From UBA6168 sp041392505 (GTDB lineage: Bacteria > Bacteroidota > Bacteroidia > Chitinophagales > Saprospiraceae): DNA of 64,000 nt. The stretch is taken from positions 62,001 to 126,000 of the forward strand of contig JAWKLX010000015.1 of assembly GCA_041392505.1 (NCBI GenBank). The letters run 5' to 3'. Below are positions 41,710-51,695 of this stretch, piece after piece (the stretch's first letter is position 1; each line of letters begins with the position of its first letter). The notes under the pieces were generated by a model that was not told the DNA's origin, made no database searches, and saw only the letters and a list, made by a program, of their open reading frames with translations. A program made the position numbers and the translations under genes.

Positions 41710-44019
41710 ATGAGTTTTATCCGCATAGTCTTCGTTTTTTTCTTTTTGGGGAATGCCCTGTCCGCCTTTTGTCAAGGGCTGCCGGGTGGTGGCGGCTTTG
41801 GGAGTTTTGGAAATGGAGGCCGGAGTGGAGGTAGCAGTTCGGTGGGAGAAGTGACCCGTGACACTTCCGACATTTTCTATTTTTTTGCTGACAACCCCAA
41901 TGAAATTTTCCCTTTCGAGGACAGTCTACTTTCCAATTTTCAGCAGTACGACCCTTCTCGACAGCAACCTTATGACCACGCCCATTTGGGGAATTTAGGC
42001 TCGGCGCAGCGGCCGCTTTTTTACCAATCATCCTTCCGTCAGGGTTTTGATCTCGGGCTGCACCAGTTTGATATTTACCAGATGAAAACCTCCGATGTCC
42101 GGTTTTACAAGATCGAACAGGCATACACGCAGGCGGGGCATTCACAAGGGCAGACCCAGTCTGATGCTTATACGAACCTCCGCTTCAGCCGCAATTTCGC
42201 CAACGGCGTCAACCTATCTCTCGAATACCGAAAAATTGATAATGCTGGCGCTTACGACAACCAAAAAGCGGAAAATACAGACGTCGCTTTCGGGCTGTGG
42301 TTTCACAATAAATACGACACTTACGATGGTTTTTTTACCCTGGTGACCAATTCGGTCGAACAGCAGGACAATGGCGGCATCACTGCCGGAGCCGATACCG
42401 TTTTGCGGGATGCTTTCAGGTTGGACGTCAACCTGCTCAACTCCAATACCCGTTATGCCAATCGGGAATATGCCTACACCCAATATTTTTATATCAACAA
42501 AATACTTAGTGAGGAGAGTATAAAACGGCGGACCCAGCGCCGAACAGATAAAAGGGAGGCCAAAGAAAAAAAGAAGGAAGAACGCAGGCTCGCCAAGCTG
42601 ATGGCCAAAGATTCAACCCTGCGGGACTCCATATTGCAGGATTCTACCTTGTCCCTTCCAGATTCACTGGGTACGGCCGATTCTTTAAAAGTCTTTACAC
42701 CAAAAGATTCGCTTTCGCAAAAACCAAATGCTCCGTCTAAAACCCGAGGCAAACCCGCAGGGCCGTCTGGCGGGAAAGGCCCGGTTCCGCCCAATGGTAA
42801 AACCCCAACGGGCCCTCCAAGTGCAAGGCCACCTGGCATTCCCCCCGCGCTATCCGGTTCGCAGTCGGGGACATTAAAAGTGCCGGAAGGGCGGGTGTTT
42901 ACTTTGTACCATCAAATTGCTTGGCGGAAGGATGGGTACAAATTTGCGGCACTGCCAGCCGATTCTACCTACTTCGATAACTTTTGGGTAGATGACCGGG
43001 GGCTGCGCCACTTTGTGGAAACGAGAAAGCTGCAAAACACCTTCAAGCTGCAAACCTTCAAATTGAGGCAATCGCAGCCTGATTTAACGGGCAGGTCGCT
43101 GCCAGCTGAATCGGACCTGCTCGAAGTGGGGCTTGTTCACGCCTACCACATCATCGACCAAGAGCCACTGGCCCGGAACACCCGTAACAACCTTTTCCTC
43201 ACGGGCGGGCTCAATTTTTCGCCCAACGAATACATCCGCATCCGAACGTATGCCCACCTCGGATTGGCTGCTAATGCGGGCGATTTCCGCCTGAGCGGCG
43301 ATTTGTTTTTAAATTTTAAAAAAATCGGAAACCTGCGTTTAGAAGCCATCAACCAACTGTCGACGCCATCGCTGTTGGCGCAGCAGTTCTACGTTTCGGA
43401 GCAAGAAATTTGGAACAACAATTTTGGTAAAACACTGGAAACCAACCTGAAAGGTACCTATTCATTACCTGCATTCTATTTCGCCGTCAAGGGAGAATAC
43501 CACCTCATCAACAACCTTGTTTATTTCGATACGGCTGGCTTGGCCCAGCAAAACGGTTCGGCGCTGAGCGTGCTGCAATTGTCTTTGAAGAAAGATTTCC
43601 ACTTTAGGATTTTCCACTCGGAAAATTGGCTGGGCGTTCAGGAAAGCACTTCCAACACCCTCCGCCTGCCCAATTTTTATTCCAAGCACAGCCTCTATCT
43701 GGAAGGCAAGATTTTCAAAAAAGCCATGCTCACCCGGTTCGGTTTTGATGCCCGCCTCACTACGGGTTACTCGCCTTATAACTACCACCCGCTCATCGGC
43801 CAGTTCTTTTTGCAAAACGAGCAGACGCTCTCGTTCACGCCGCTGATAGATGTTTTCCTCAATTTTAAAGTAAAAACCTTCCGCTTCTTTTTCAAAGTGG
43901 AAAACCTGATGCCGTATGTGACGGAACGGTACTATTTCCAAACTGCCAGTTACCCGCTGCCTTATGGCTGGGGAAATGGCGGAGTGCGGTTTGGTGTGAA
44001 TTGGCGGTTGGTGGATTGA
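41710..44019 (+). CDS. Putative outer-membrane porin (Porin_10 type)
   Basis: A 769-residue barrel protein. Signal peptide IVFVFFFLGNALSAFCQ is followed by a glycine-rich stretch and the family entry TRDTSDIFYFFADNPNEIFPFEDSLLSNFQ (only part quoted here: DTSDIFYFFADN). Many transmembrane strands follow up to the final GVNWRLVD. Residues about 275-395 are a low-complexity insertion: first lysine/glutamate-rich (RRTDKREAKEKKKEERRLAK), then serine/proline/glycine-rich (KTPTGPPSARPPGIPPAL). This lies within an extramembrane loop. It is a single gene with no partners. Confidence 0.82.
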   Translation: MSFIRIVFVFFFLGNALSAFCQGLPGGGGFGSFGNGGRSGGSSSVGEVTRDTSDIFYFFADNPNEIFPFEDSLLSNFQQYDPSRQQPYDHAHLGNLGSAQRPLFYQSSFRQGFDLGLHQFDIYQMKTSDVRFYKIEQAYTQAGHSQGQTQSDAYTNLRFSRNFANGVNLSLEYRKIDNAGAYDNQKAENTDVAFGLWFHNKYDTYDGFFTLVTNSVEQQDNGGITAGADTVLRDAFRLDVNLLNSNTRYANREYAYTQYFYINKILSEESIKRRTQRRTDKREAKEKKKEERRLAKLMAKDSTLRDSILQDSTLSLPDSLGTADSLKVFTPKDSLSQKPNAPSKTRGKPAGPSGGKGPVPPNGKTPTGPPSARPPGIPPALSGSQSGTLKVPEGRVFTLYHQIAWRKDGYKFAALPADSTYFDNFWVDDRGLRHFVETRKLQNTFKLQTFKLRQSQPDLTGRSLPAESDLLEVGLVHAYHIIDQEPLARNTRNNLFLTGGLNFSPNEYIRIRTYAHLGLAANAGDFRLSGDLFLNFKKIGNLRLEAINQLSTPSLLAQQFYVSEQEIWNNNFGKTLETNLKGTYSLPAFYFAVKGEYHLINNLVYFDTAGLAQQNGSALSVLQLSLKKDFHFRIFHSENWLGVQESTSNTLRLPNFYSKHSLYLEGKIFKKAMLTRFGFDARLTTGYSPYNYHPLIGQFFLQNEQTLSFTPLIDVFLNFKVKTFRFFFKVENLMPYVTERYYFQTASYPLPYGWGNGGVRFGVNWRLVD

Positions 44020-44310
44020 AAGAGTAAACTCTATTTTGAGATATGGAAATTGGGGGCAAACGATGGTGGTTTTCACCAAATAGGATAAACCGAAAAGGGG
44101 TCTTGGCCTATTGTCTGATCTCTTGATAGATACATCTCTCCTTTCATCTATCCCCAAACCACATTAATAGAAAGTTTTCAACCTTTTTTAAATTTGTCCC
44201 TACTATTGCCCCATCGTTTTAAGAATGGCTCTCGTTATCGCTTCCATTTGTATCACACCACTTATATATGTTGCCTTTCGAAATCCATTATTTCACTAAA
44301 ATGATTTAGC
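44020..44310. other. Intergenic region, 291 bp, no feature seen
   Basis: Between the porin and the PA14-OmpA gene. No reading frame, hairpin with a T run, array of 7-9-bp units or strong -7 box was found. Confidence 0.45.
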
Positions 44311-45300
44311 ATGAAAAACCTATCTATTTTCCTTTACGTGGTGTCTTTCCTATTTGCATCCATTTGCATTTCTGCCCAAAACGGCCTCTTGGCCGAATAC
44401 TTCGACGGCACCAATTTCAACCATAAAGTTGCCACCCGCATCGATGACAAAATCGACATGTACTGGAACAACCGCCCGCCCGTGGATGGCATTGATCCGC
44501 ATGAATGCTCCATCCGTTGGACGGGAAGGCTGCAATCGCCGAAGACGGGCACTTATACCTTTTCCGCCCGGGTGGATGATGGCATCAGGGTTTGGGTCGG
44601 TGGTGTGAAGGTGATCGATGATTGGGGACTGAACGATGTGGGTATTTTTTCTGGCGAAGTGAAAATGGAGGCCGGGAAAATGTATGACCTAAAAGTGGAA
44701 TATTTTAATGCCTTGGTAGAGGGGGAAATTACGTTGCTCTGGGAAATCCCCAAGGAGGAAGAAACGAATTGGCTCAACCGCTGGCTCAGTGACGCCCGCC
44801 CCGTGGTGATCGAGTCTGAGTATTTTTACCAGCCGGTTATGTTGCAGCCTTTGATCAATAAAAGCAGCGAGACAGCGGAAAAGCCAAAACCCGTTGCGAA
44901 CCCGAAACCAACTGTAAAACCTTCCCCTGCTCCCGAAAAGGAAGTGGCAACGGTGGAAACGATCCAAAAATACACGCCCGAAAACATCCAGTTTGAAAGG
45001 GCTAAAGCGGACATCCTGCCCGAATCTTTCCCCGATTTGGACGAACTGGCCGATTTCCTAAACCGACACACCCACCTAAAAGTGACCATCGAAGGCCATA
45101 CCGATTATGTCGGTGATGCCTATAAAAATGTCATCCTTTCACAAGACCGTGCAGATGCGGTGGCAGCCTATTTAATTGAAAAAGGGGTGGCGGAAGACCG
45201 GCTCGAAGCAAAGGGCTACGGAGGCTCCAGGCCCCTGGCCAAAAGCGATGGCCGGAAATATCATCCAGAGAACAGGCGGGTGGCGTTTATCATCAAATGA
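44311..45300 (+). CDS. PA14-domain plus OmpA-like peptidoglycan-binding protein
   Basis: A 329-residue secreted protein. Signal peptide LSIFLYVVSFLFASICISAQ; PA14 domain in residues about 23-155 (GLLAEYFDGTNF, SIRWTGRLQSPKTGTYTFSA, VDDGIRVWVGGVKVIDDW), a carbohydrate-binding fold; a proline-rich linker (KPKPVANPKPTVKPSPAPEK); then an OmpA-like domain from about 220 (ENIQFERAKADILPESFPDL, VTIEGHTDYVGDAYKN, NRRVAFIIK). The OmpA domain holds the peptidoglycan from the periplasmic side, and PA14 may bind a glycan. Such fusions are typical of Bacteroidota envelope proteins. It is convergent with the GlxA-type regulator. Confidence 0.9.
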   Translation: MKNLSIFLYVVSFLFASICISAQNGLLAEYFDGTNFNHKVATRIDDKIDMYWNNRPPVDGIDPHECSIRWTGRLQSPKTGTYTFSARVDDGIRVWVGGVKVIDDWGLNDVGIFSGEVKMEAGKMYDLKVEYFNALVEGEITLLWEIPKEEETNWLNRWLSDARPVVIESEYFYQPVMLQPLINKSSETAEKPKPVANPKPTVKPSPAPEKEVATVETIQKYTPENIQFERAKADILPESFPDLDELADFLNRHTHLKVTIEGHTDYVGDAYKNVILSQDRADAVAAYLIEKGVAEDRLEAKGYGGSRPLAKSDGRKYHPENRRVAFIIK

Positions 45301-45305
45301 GTTAT

Positions 45306-46280
45306 TTAGGCCCTGCCGTACCGCTCCCGGTACATGCTCGGTGAAATCCCCGTGTATTTTTTAAAAACCTGCCGGAAGGTTTTGGTATCGGAATAGCCCG
45401 CTTCAATGACTACTTCCCCTACGCTTTTTTTTGTCACTTCCAATATTCGTTTGGCCGCTTCGATCCGCACCCGCTGGATGTACTCAATGGGTGTGTTGCC
45501 AGTGGCTTCCTTGAAGCGGCGGATAAAATTGCGGTGACTGAAAGCAAAACGTTCGGCCAGGGCATGAACGGAAAGAGGGTCGGCGAAATGCTGCTCAATA
45601 TATGCCTGCACCTGCCCGATAGGCTCGTCCACATGCGATTTTTGTTGGTTGAAAATAACAAACGGCTTTTGCGATTTCCGGTCAATATCGAGCTGGAAGA
45701 CCTTGGCTGTCCAGACTGCCGTATCCTTGCCACAGAATTTTTCGATCAGGTAAAGGATCAGGTTGAGGGAAGAGTAGGCCCCGCCGCTGGCATAAAACCC
45801 ACGGTCGTCGGTGACGATGTGTTCTGGCAGGAAATCCACCTTTGGGAAAAATTTTCGGAACGAAGCCTCAAATGCCCAGTGGGAAGTACATTTTCGGCCA
45901 TCCAGCAAACCCGTGGCCGCCAAGAGAAAAGCGCCCGTACACATGCTCGCCAATTCGGTGCCGTGCTCAAGGTGCTGCTTTTTCATCCATGCTATGAGGT
46001 CGTTGTTTTGTTGGATGGGGGCTTCCATCTCGCAGGTAAAACCCGGAACGATGAGCAGGTCGAACACCTCATCCATTTTTTTGAAATGCTCAGTTCTGAC
46101 CGCAAAGCTTCCATCATACAGCTGCATCTGGTTTTTATAACCAATGATCTTGATGGAAAATGGAGGTTTTTTGCCATTTTGCTGGCAAAAGAAATTAGCC
46201 TGTGTGAGCAGGAAATAAGCGCCGACAATGGCGCTTGGCATGACTTCCCCTTTGGGCACGGTGATCGCTATTTTTTTCAT
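45306..46280 (-). CDS. GlxA-family AraC-type transcription regulator
   Basis: A 324-residue regulator from the ATG at 46280; a longer start at 46379 adds 33 residues without family similarity. The N-terminal half is a DJ-1/PfpI-like amidotransferase-type domain with its nucleophile-like elbow in LASMCTGAFLLAATG and SHWAF. The C-terminal 100 residues are an AraC/XylS DNA-binding domain with two helix-turn-helix units (LAERFAFSHRNFIRRFKEATG, GYSDTKTFRQVFKKYTG). It would control a nearby or distant operon in response to a small molecule. No obvious target sits beside it: the serine hydrolase is divergent and could be the target. Confidence 0.9.
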   Translation of the reverse strand: MKKIAITVPKGEVMPSAIVGAYFLLTQANFFCQQNGKKPPFSIKIIGYKNQMQLYDGSFAVRTEHFKKMDEVFDLLIVPGFTCEMEAPIQQNNDLIAWMKKQHLEHGTELASMCTGAFLLAATGLLDGRKCTSHWAFEASFRKFFPKVDFLPEHIVTDDRGFYASGGAYSSLNLILYLIEKFCGKDTAVWTAKVFQLDIDRKSQKPFVIFNQQKSHVDEPIGQVQAYIEQHFADPLSVHALAERFAFSHRNFIRRFKEATGNTPIEYIQRVRIEAAKRILEVTKKSVGEVVIEAGYSDTKTFRQVFKKYTGISPSMYRERYGRA

Positions 46281-46490
46281 ATTGTGCAATTTGCGGACTT
46301 CCCCTTTGTCTTCCAACATCTTTTTTAAGTGTTGGCGCATATACCCCCCAAGGTTGGCAAATCCGCACATTCTCACCAATTGGTTCGACGGCTAATTTTG
46401 TCACAAGTTATTGTGTGTTTAGAATCCAGTCGATGAACTGACTTTGGCTCTAAACCAGTTTGTTTCCTGATCTCTTAAATTTTGAAAAAC

Positions 46491-47736
46491 ATGAAAAAAT
46501 CACCCGACTTTTCGTTTCTCTTACCTTTTTTATTGGGCGCTTCCATAAGCTGGGGGCAAGCTGCTTTTTCATCAGTGGAAACCTTTCAACAAACGGAAAA
46601 CCCACCCCCCGGCTTCGCCCAACTTACATCCCATTTTCACCAATATGTAGATGAAGGAGTTTTGGCTGGCACCGTCATGCTAATTGGAAAAGGGGATTCG
46701 GTTTTGATGGATAAATACGGCATGCAGAACATCGAAGAGGGCAAGCCCATGGCATTTAATACGATCTTCCGGCTGGCTTCCATGACCAAACCCATCACCA
46801 GTGTGGCCATCATGATGCTGGTGGAAAAAGGGAAATTGCAGCTTGACGACCCTGTGGTGAAATATGTTCCGGCTTTCAAAAAACTCCAGGTTTATCTTTC
46901 CGAAAATGAAAGGGAAGAACCCAAACGGCCCATGACAATACAGCATTTGCTATCGCATACGGGCGGTATCACGAGCGGTTTTGACCCTTCTCCAGCTGGA
47001 CAGCTGTGTGAGAAAAAAATGAAAGAAAAAAAGCCCCGCACCCTGACCGAGTTGGTAAAAAATCTTGCAGAAACGCCCCTCGCATTTCACCCGGGCGAGG
47101 GCTGGGCTTACAGTTATTCGACAGACGTTTTGGCCTACATCATTGAGCAGATATCAGGCATGCCTGTTGGCCAATTTTTTCAACAAAATATTTTGACCCA
47201 CTGGGCATGCACGATACGGGTTTTCAAGTGCCTGAAGATAAAATAGACCGTTTTGCTGCGCTTTATGCTACTGGCGAAGACGGCCATTTGGTGTTGGCCG
47301 ACGACCCAAGAAACAGCCCTTATACCAACGGCACTTATTTCCCCCGGGGCAATGGCGGCCTTACCTCCACACCTACTGATTATTTCCATTTTGCCCAAAT
47401 GCTGCTCAATGGTGGTGAATACAATGGACAACGCTTGCTGCATGGAGAGACAATTGAATTGATGTCTCGCAACCTATTGCCCAAAGAACATGTCCCTATC
47501 AACGTTGGTGGAAACGAGATGCAGGGCACGGCTTTGGCCTCGGCTTCGGTGTACTGGTCGATGATCCACCTTTTGGAACGGCTGGTGACTTTTTTTGGCC
47601 GGGGGCGGTGTTCACTTATTTTTACGTTAGCCCCCAAAACGGAACGGTTGCGGTTTTTATGACGCAATTGTTCGACCTGTCAAAAATGCACCTCATTGGG
47701 GAATTTCATGGCTTGGCAGACAACGTGTTCAAATAG
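46491..47736 (+). CDS. Class C beta-lactamase-related serine hydrolase (two frameshifts)
   Basis: Intended product of about 415 residues. Signal peptide SFLLPFLLGASISWGQ; the active-site motif FRLASMTKPITS (SxxK) at about residue 105; WAYSYSTDVLAYIIEQ with the second YxN-like (YSY) motif. Near 47198 the frame shifts to the one reading PLGMHDTGFQVPEDK, then at about 47520 to a third that reads FGLGFGVLVDD, YFYVSPQNGTVAVFMTQ and ends at 47736. The last part includes the HxG-like region WPGAVFTYF. Related proteins are beta-lactamases, D-aminopeptidases and esterases; the substrate is not predictable. The start at 46482 is nine bases further up and less likely. Confidence 0.78.
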
Positions 47737-47887
47737 GTAGAATACATGATTTTCGGCTGAAAACAGGTCAATGGCAAATTTGTGCTACCTTTTGATAAAA
47801 TAGTCCAGTTGTGGTTTTGGCATTTCCTAGAGTTTTGTGATGTTCCATTTTTATCTTTCTACTGAGCATTTTAACAAGTTTATCCGA

Positions 47888-50313
47888 ATGAAAACAAATT
47901 TGACTTTCCCCTTCTTGGTTTTGCTTTGCTACTTTTTTTTTCCAAAAAACAGTTTTTCCCAAACCAGTATCACGGCATCTTAAACGATGCAAATGGCCCG
48001 CTGCCTTTTGCCAGCGTGCTACTGCTCCAGCCCTCCGATTCTTCCCTCGTGAAAGGCGACGTGACCCGCGATGACGGCTCTTTTTCCATACAAAAAGTAG
48101 CGGAAGGGAACTACCTACTTTCCGCAGCGATGGTAGGTTACGAAGACACCTATCAATTAATTGAAGTCCCTGCCACCGGAAATTTGGACTTGGGGGAAAT
48201 AACGATCAGCGAAAATGTGGCCCAACTCGACCAAGTGACCGTCACGGCGAAGAAGCCGCTCTTCGAGCAAAAAATCGACCGTCTGACAGTGAACGTTTCC
48301 AACAGCATTACTTCCGCAAGCGCTACCGCACTCGAAGTGTTGGAGCGCTCGCCCGGCGTGATCGTGAACCGACAACAAGGTGGGATTTCGATAGCCGGAA
48401 AAGAAGGCGTAGTGGTGATGATAAATGGCAAAATCAACCGCATGCCCCTCGCTGCTGTGGTGGAATTTCTGGACGGGATGCCTTCCAGCAACATTGAAAA
48501 AATAGAACTCATCACGACGCCTCCGGCCAATTTCGATGCCGAAGGAAATGCTGGCTTCATCAATATTGTGTTGAAACAGACGGCCGATCAGGGGCTGAAC
48601 GGCTCTTATTCTTTCTCCGCTGGCTACGGCAGAGGGGAGGTCGGCAATGCCAGTATCAACTTCAACTACCGCAAGGGCAAAATTAATTTGTACGGCGACT
48701 ATGCCTATTTGCATGAATCCCAATTGCAAGAAATAGAATTGGGCAGGCGCATCGTTTTTGAAAATGTTTTGACCGAAACGGTTTCTATAAGTGACCGGGA
48801 CCCACAGCAAAACAACCACTCAGGCCGGCTGGGGCTGGATGTTCAATTGAGCAAAAAAACAGTGCTCGGTGCGCTGCTTACCAGCTACGATACCAAGTGG
48901 ACGATGGACGCTGTGAACGAGGCGACCTACGCAACGGATGGTGTCCAAACCGCCCGTGTCACCATTGAAAACGAAGAGCTGAACCAGTGGCGACACTACG
49001 GTGCCAACGTCAATATGCAGCATACTTTTCAGGAAAATGAAACGCTGACATTCGATGCCGATTATCTTTATTATAAAGACAACAACCCCAATGATTATGT
49101 CAATACCTACTACGATGGGTCGGGGGATTTTGTGCTGGAAGAATTGACCCGCAGCGGTAAAATCACACCGCTCAACATCGCAGTAGGCAAATTGGATTAC
49201 GCCAAATCTTTCGGGGAAAAATGGAAGTTGGAATCGGGCCTGAAAGCCACCAACTCTAATTTCACGAACGATGTGATCGTGGAAAACAACACGGGTCAAG
49301 GCTGGATGAAAGATCAAAGCCTGACCGCCAGATATAAACTTGACGAAAAAATATTGGCGGCCTACACGGCGCTCGATGTGAAGATTGGTGAAAAAACAAA
49401 CGTGAAAGTAGGGCTGCGTTACGAGTTCACCAATACCAATTTGGGCTCAGAAGAAGAGGCCAACATCGTGGACAGGGAATATGGCAAATTTTTCCCCAGC
49501 TTCTTTATTTCACGGGAGTTCAATGAAAAGAATTCGATGAATTTTTCTTACGTCCGCCGCATCACCCGGCCCACTTTCAACGACATGGCCCCGTTCGTCA
49601 TCTTCGTTGACCCGTTCACTTTTTTCTCTGGCAATTCCGCTTTGCAGCCGGCTCTTTCCAATGCCGTCAAATTGGATTACCGCCTTTCTACGGTGTTGCT
49701 TTCGCTCCAATACTCGGTAGAAGACAGCACTATTGCTGGCTTCCAGACCCGGGTCGATCCAACCACCAATAAGCAGTTGTTTTTTGCCGAAAATTTGAAA
49801 GACCAAAAGACGGCTTCTTTCACCCTGTCCTTCCCCGTCAACCCCACCAACTGGTGGAGCATGCAGATCAACGCGACAGGCGTTTATACCAAACTGCGCA
49901 ATTACTTTAGTGGCGAACTCCTTTCTTTCGATCAAAAGAGCCTCAACCTTTTCGCTTCGCAAACTTTTACCCTCCCCAAAGATTTCACCTTTGAGGTATC
50001 TGGGTTTTTCAATTCTCCAAACTTGTCGGGGGCGTACGTCACCAAGGCGTTTGGCTCGTTGAATGTTGGTTTGCAGAAAAAATTCAAAAATGATGGCGGC
50101 TCGCTGCGGTTGGGCTACGATAACATTTTGAACACCATGATATGGAGGGATGAATTGGATTTGACCGATCAGGGTCAGTTCATCTACGACCGGTTTGATT
50201 TTATTCCCCCAACCTTCAAGTTGACCTACAGCCGCAGTTTTGGCAACAAAAAACTGAAGGAAAAACGGGAACGGGAGACGGGGTCAGCAGCGGAGCGGCA
50301 GCGGGTGAATTGA
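47888..50313 (+). CDS. TonB-dependent receptor-like outer-membrane protein (frameshift near start)
   Basis: Intended product of about 808 residues. The signal peptide starts at the ATG at 47888 (NLTFPFLVLLCYFF to SFSQT) in one frame; the mature protein reads YHGILNDANGPLPFASVLLL in another. Then follow a carboxypeptidase-regulatory-like domain, a plug of the outer-membrane beta-barrel family 41 type (LEVLERSPGVIVNRQQGG, VVVMINGKINRMPL, IEKIELITTPPANFDAEG) and a long barrel (HTF, NFSYVRRITRPTFNDM). This subgroup lacks a clear TonB box and its substrate is unknown. The convergent hairpin at 50321 closes it. Confidence 0.8.
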
Positions 50314-50320
50314 GATGAGG

Positions 50321-50383
50321 GGTCGCCTGATAAACCCCGATTTGCCAAGGAAATTTAACAAATCGGGATTTATTTAGGCGACC
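50321..50383. terminator. Convergent hairpin, probable terminator
   Basis: Arms 50321-50344 and 50359-50383 (GGTCGCCTgATAAAcCCCGATTTG type) pair over about 24 bp with a few mismatches between two convergent genes. There is no strong T run on either side, so termination is likely but not certain. Confidence 0.55.
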
Positions 50384-50391
50384 TCCATTTC

Positions 50392-50922
50392 CTACTGTCC
50401 TTTTTTAAAATAAACCGGCACAACAACCCTGCTTTTAACGGCAATCCCATCCTGCATGGCTGGGTACCATTCTCCCAGAGAGGCGACCAAATTCACTGCG
50501 GCCTGAATGCACGGCGGACATAAAACGGGCTGTTTGACGATCTGGTAGCCATTCACTTTCCCATTTTTTTGCACCTCAAAAGTTACGTATTCCACGCCGC
50601 TGTACCCAGCTGGAATCCTGGCGTTGGGCAGTTCCACCTCCCCACATTTTTCTTTCAAGAGGCTTTCCGTACAAGCGTCCGTGGCTGTCGATTCCCGGCA
50701 GTCGTTGGTACAAGCAGGGCCATGTGCAGCAGTCAATTTACCCTTGGGCGTAAATTCATCGGTCTCGTACTTATAGGTATAAGTAGTTGGTTTGAACCAA
50801 GAGTCGGAGGTTTGCATCCATGAGAAAGGATGGTTCGTTTGGTCGGTTTGTGCTTGCGAAGTGAAGAAGGAAATAGAGCATAGAACAGGCAAGGCAATGT
50901 TTGCTAAGTGTTTGAATTTCAT
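50392..50922 (-). CDS. TonB C-terminal-domain-like secreted protein
   Basis: A 176-residue protein. Signal peptide LANIALPVLCSISFFTSQAQ, a non-conserved middle, and from about residue 100 a domain like the TonB C-terminus: VEYVTFEVQKNGKVNGYQIV, then EWYPAMQDGIAVKSRVVVPVYF. Normal TonB proteins have an N-terminal membrane anchor and proline-rich span, both missing here, so it is more likely a periplasmic or lipid-free partner than an energy transducer. Seven cysteines (four in CTNDCRESTATDAC and CPPC) suggest disulfides or metal binding. It is convergent with the receptor gene. Confidence 0.65.
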   Translation of the reverse strand: MKFKHLANIALPVLCSISFFTSQAQTDQTNHPFSWMQTSDSWFKPTTYTYKYETDEFTPKGKLTAAHGPACTNDCRESTATDACTESLLKEKCGEVELPNARIPAGYSGVEYVTFEVQKNGKVNGYQIVKQPVLCPPCIQAAVNLVASLGEWYPAMQDGIAVKSRVVVPVYFKKGQ

Positions 50923-51047
50923 GACAATTGATTTAGTTAAAAAAATCAGGGTGTCAGGTGTGGGTCAACTCGCATAACTACTAACAAAACCGCTTTATTG
51001 CATGTTCGCTCAACTCATTTTAAATTAAAATAAACAATCATGTAAAG

Positions 51048-51105
51048 GAATGTAGAATGTAGAATGTAAAATGTAAAATGTAAAATGGACAATGGATTGA
51101 ATGGA
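51048..51105. repeat. Heptamer array (GAATGTA/AAATGTA type)
   Basis: Six 7-bp units GAATGTA or AAATGTA followed by three degenerate AATGGA units. No complementary arm with the same unit is nearby; instead a CCACCGT array follows at 51136, so this locus mixes two unit types. Confidence 0.65.
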
Positions 51106-51135
51106 TAACTTGAAACATGGAGTTAGACATATATT

Positions 51136-51187
51136 TCCACCGTCCACCGTCCACCGTCCACCGTCTACCGTTTACCGTTTACCGTCT
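51136..51187. repeat. Heptamer array (CCACCGT/TTACCGT type)
   Basis: Units CCACCGT x4, CTACCGT, TTACCGT x2 run up to the stop codon of the VOC gene. The unit is that of the array at 901, in the arm orientation of its right side. Confidence 0.75.
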
Positions 51188-51548
51188 AATAAAACTCCCC
51201 AAAGTGCCAGAGGATGCCGGATGGGTCGTGTAAAAAACATTCCCTGCCCCAGTCGTTGTTTTGGATGGGCGTCAGTCTTACCCCTGCATATTTTGAGGGT
51301 AGGTCTAATGTCTGCAATTCGTTCCAATAGCGGTTCACGTCATCCACTTCCAAAAAAATCATGGTGTTGTCGATCCAGTCTTTGACGTTGGCATTTTGTA
51401 AATAAAACCCCAACCCGTCTATTTTGAAAAGGGACATATTGGGGGACAAGGGTATTTCCTCAAATCCCAAGTCCCAGTAAAAACGGCGGGAGAGTTCATA
51501 GTCCTTTGCGCCGATGAACGGGCGGATGGATTTTGCTTTGTGCTGCAT
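51186..51548 (-). CDS. VOC superfamily protein, second copy type
   Basis: A 120-residue glyoxalase-like protein. It opens KSIRPFIGAKDYELSRRFYW, has the strand FKIDGLGFYLQN, and ends ECFLHDPSGILWHFGEF, with acidic and histidine residues in the usual metal-ligand strands (H-D-P-S-G motif). It is not a close relative of the VOC gene at 14690. It could act in aldehyde detoxification or antibiotic binding; the reaction is not predictable. It lies alone between an array-rich gap and a T9SS gene. Confidence 0.82.
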   Translation of the reverse strand: MQHKAKSIRPFIGAKDYELSRRFYWDLGFEEIPLSPNMSLFKIDGLGFYLQNANVKDWIDNTMIFLEVDDVNRYWNELQTLDLPSKYAGVRLTPIQNNDWGRECFLHDPSGILWHFGEFY

Positions 51549-51695
51549 GGATGATTTTGTTTATGTTAGTACTTAACTTTATTCTAAATGGCGATTTTGG
51601 TTGTATCTAAACTGATAATCAACTGCTTATAGTCAAGTGGTCAATTTTGTTTTGGTTTTTCTGCATCATTTTCACTTTTAAAAGGCCCATCTTCA

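Noticed and set aside
43465..44157. A 230-codon leftward frame over the 3' end of the porin
   Set aside because: Porin strand pattern and C-terminus on the + strand are convincing; the reverse reading is low in hydrophobic order.
45534..46328. A 264-codon frame on the + strand over the GlxA-type regulator
   Set aside because: The opposite strand encodes a complete DJ-1/AraC regulator; the + strand translation shows no domain.
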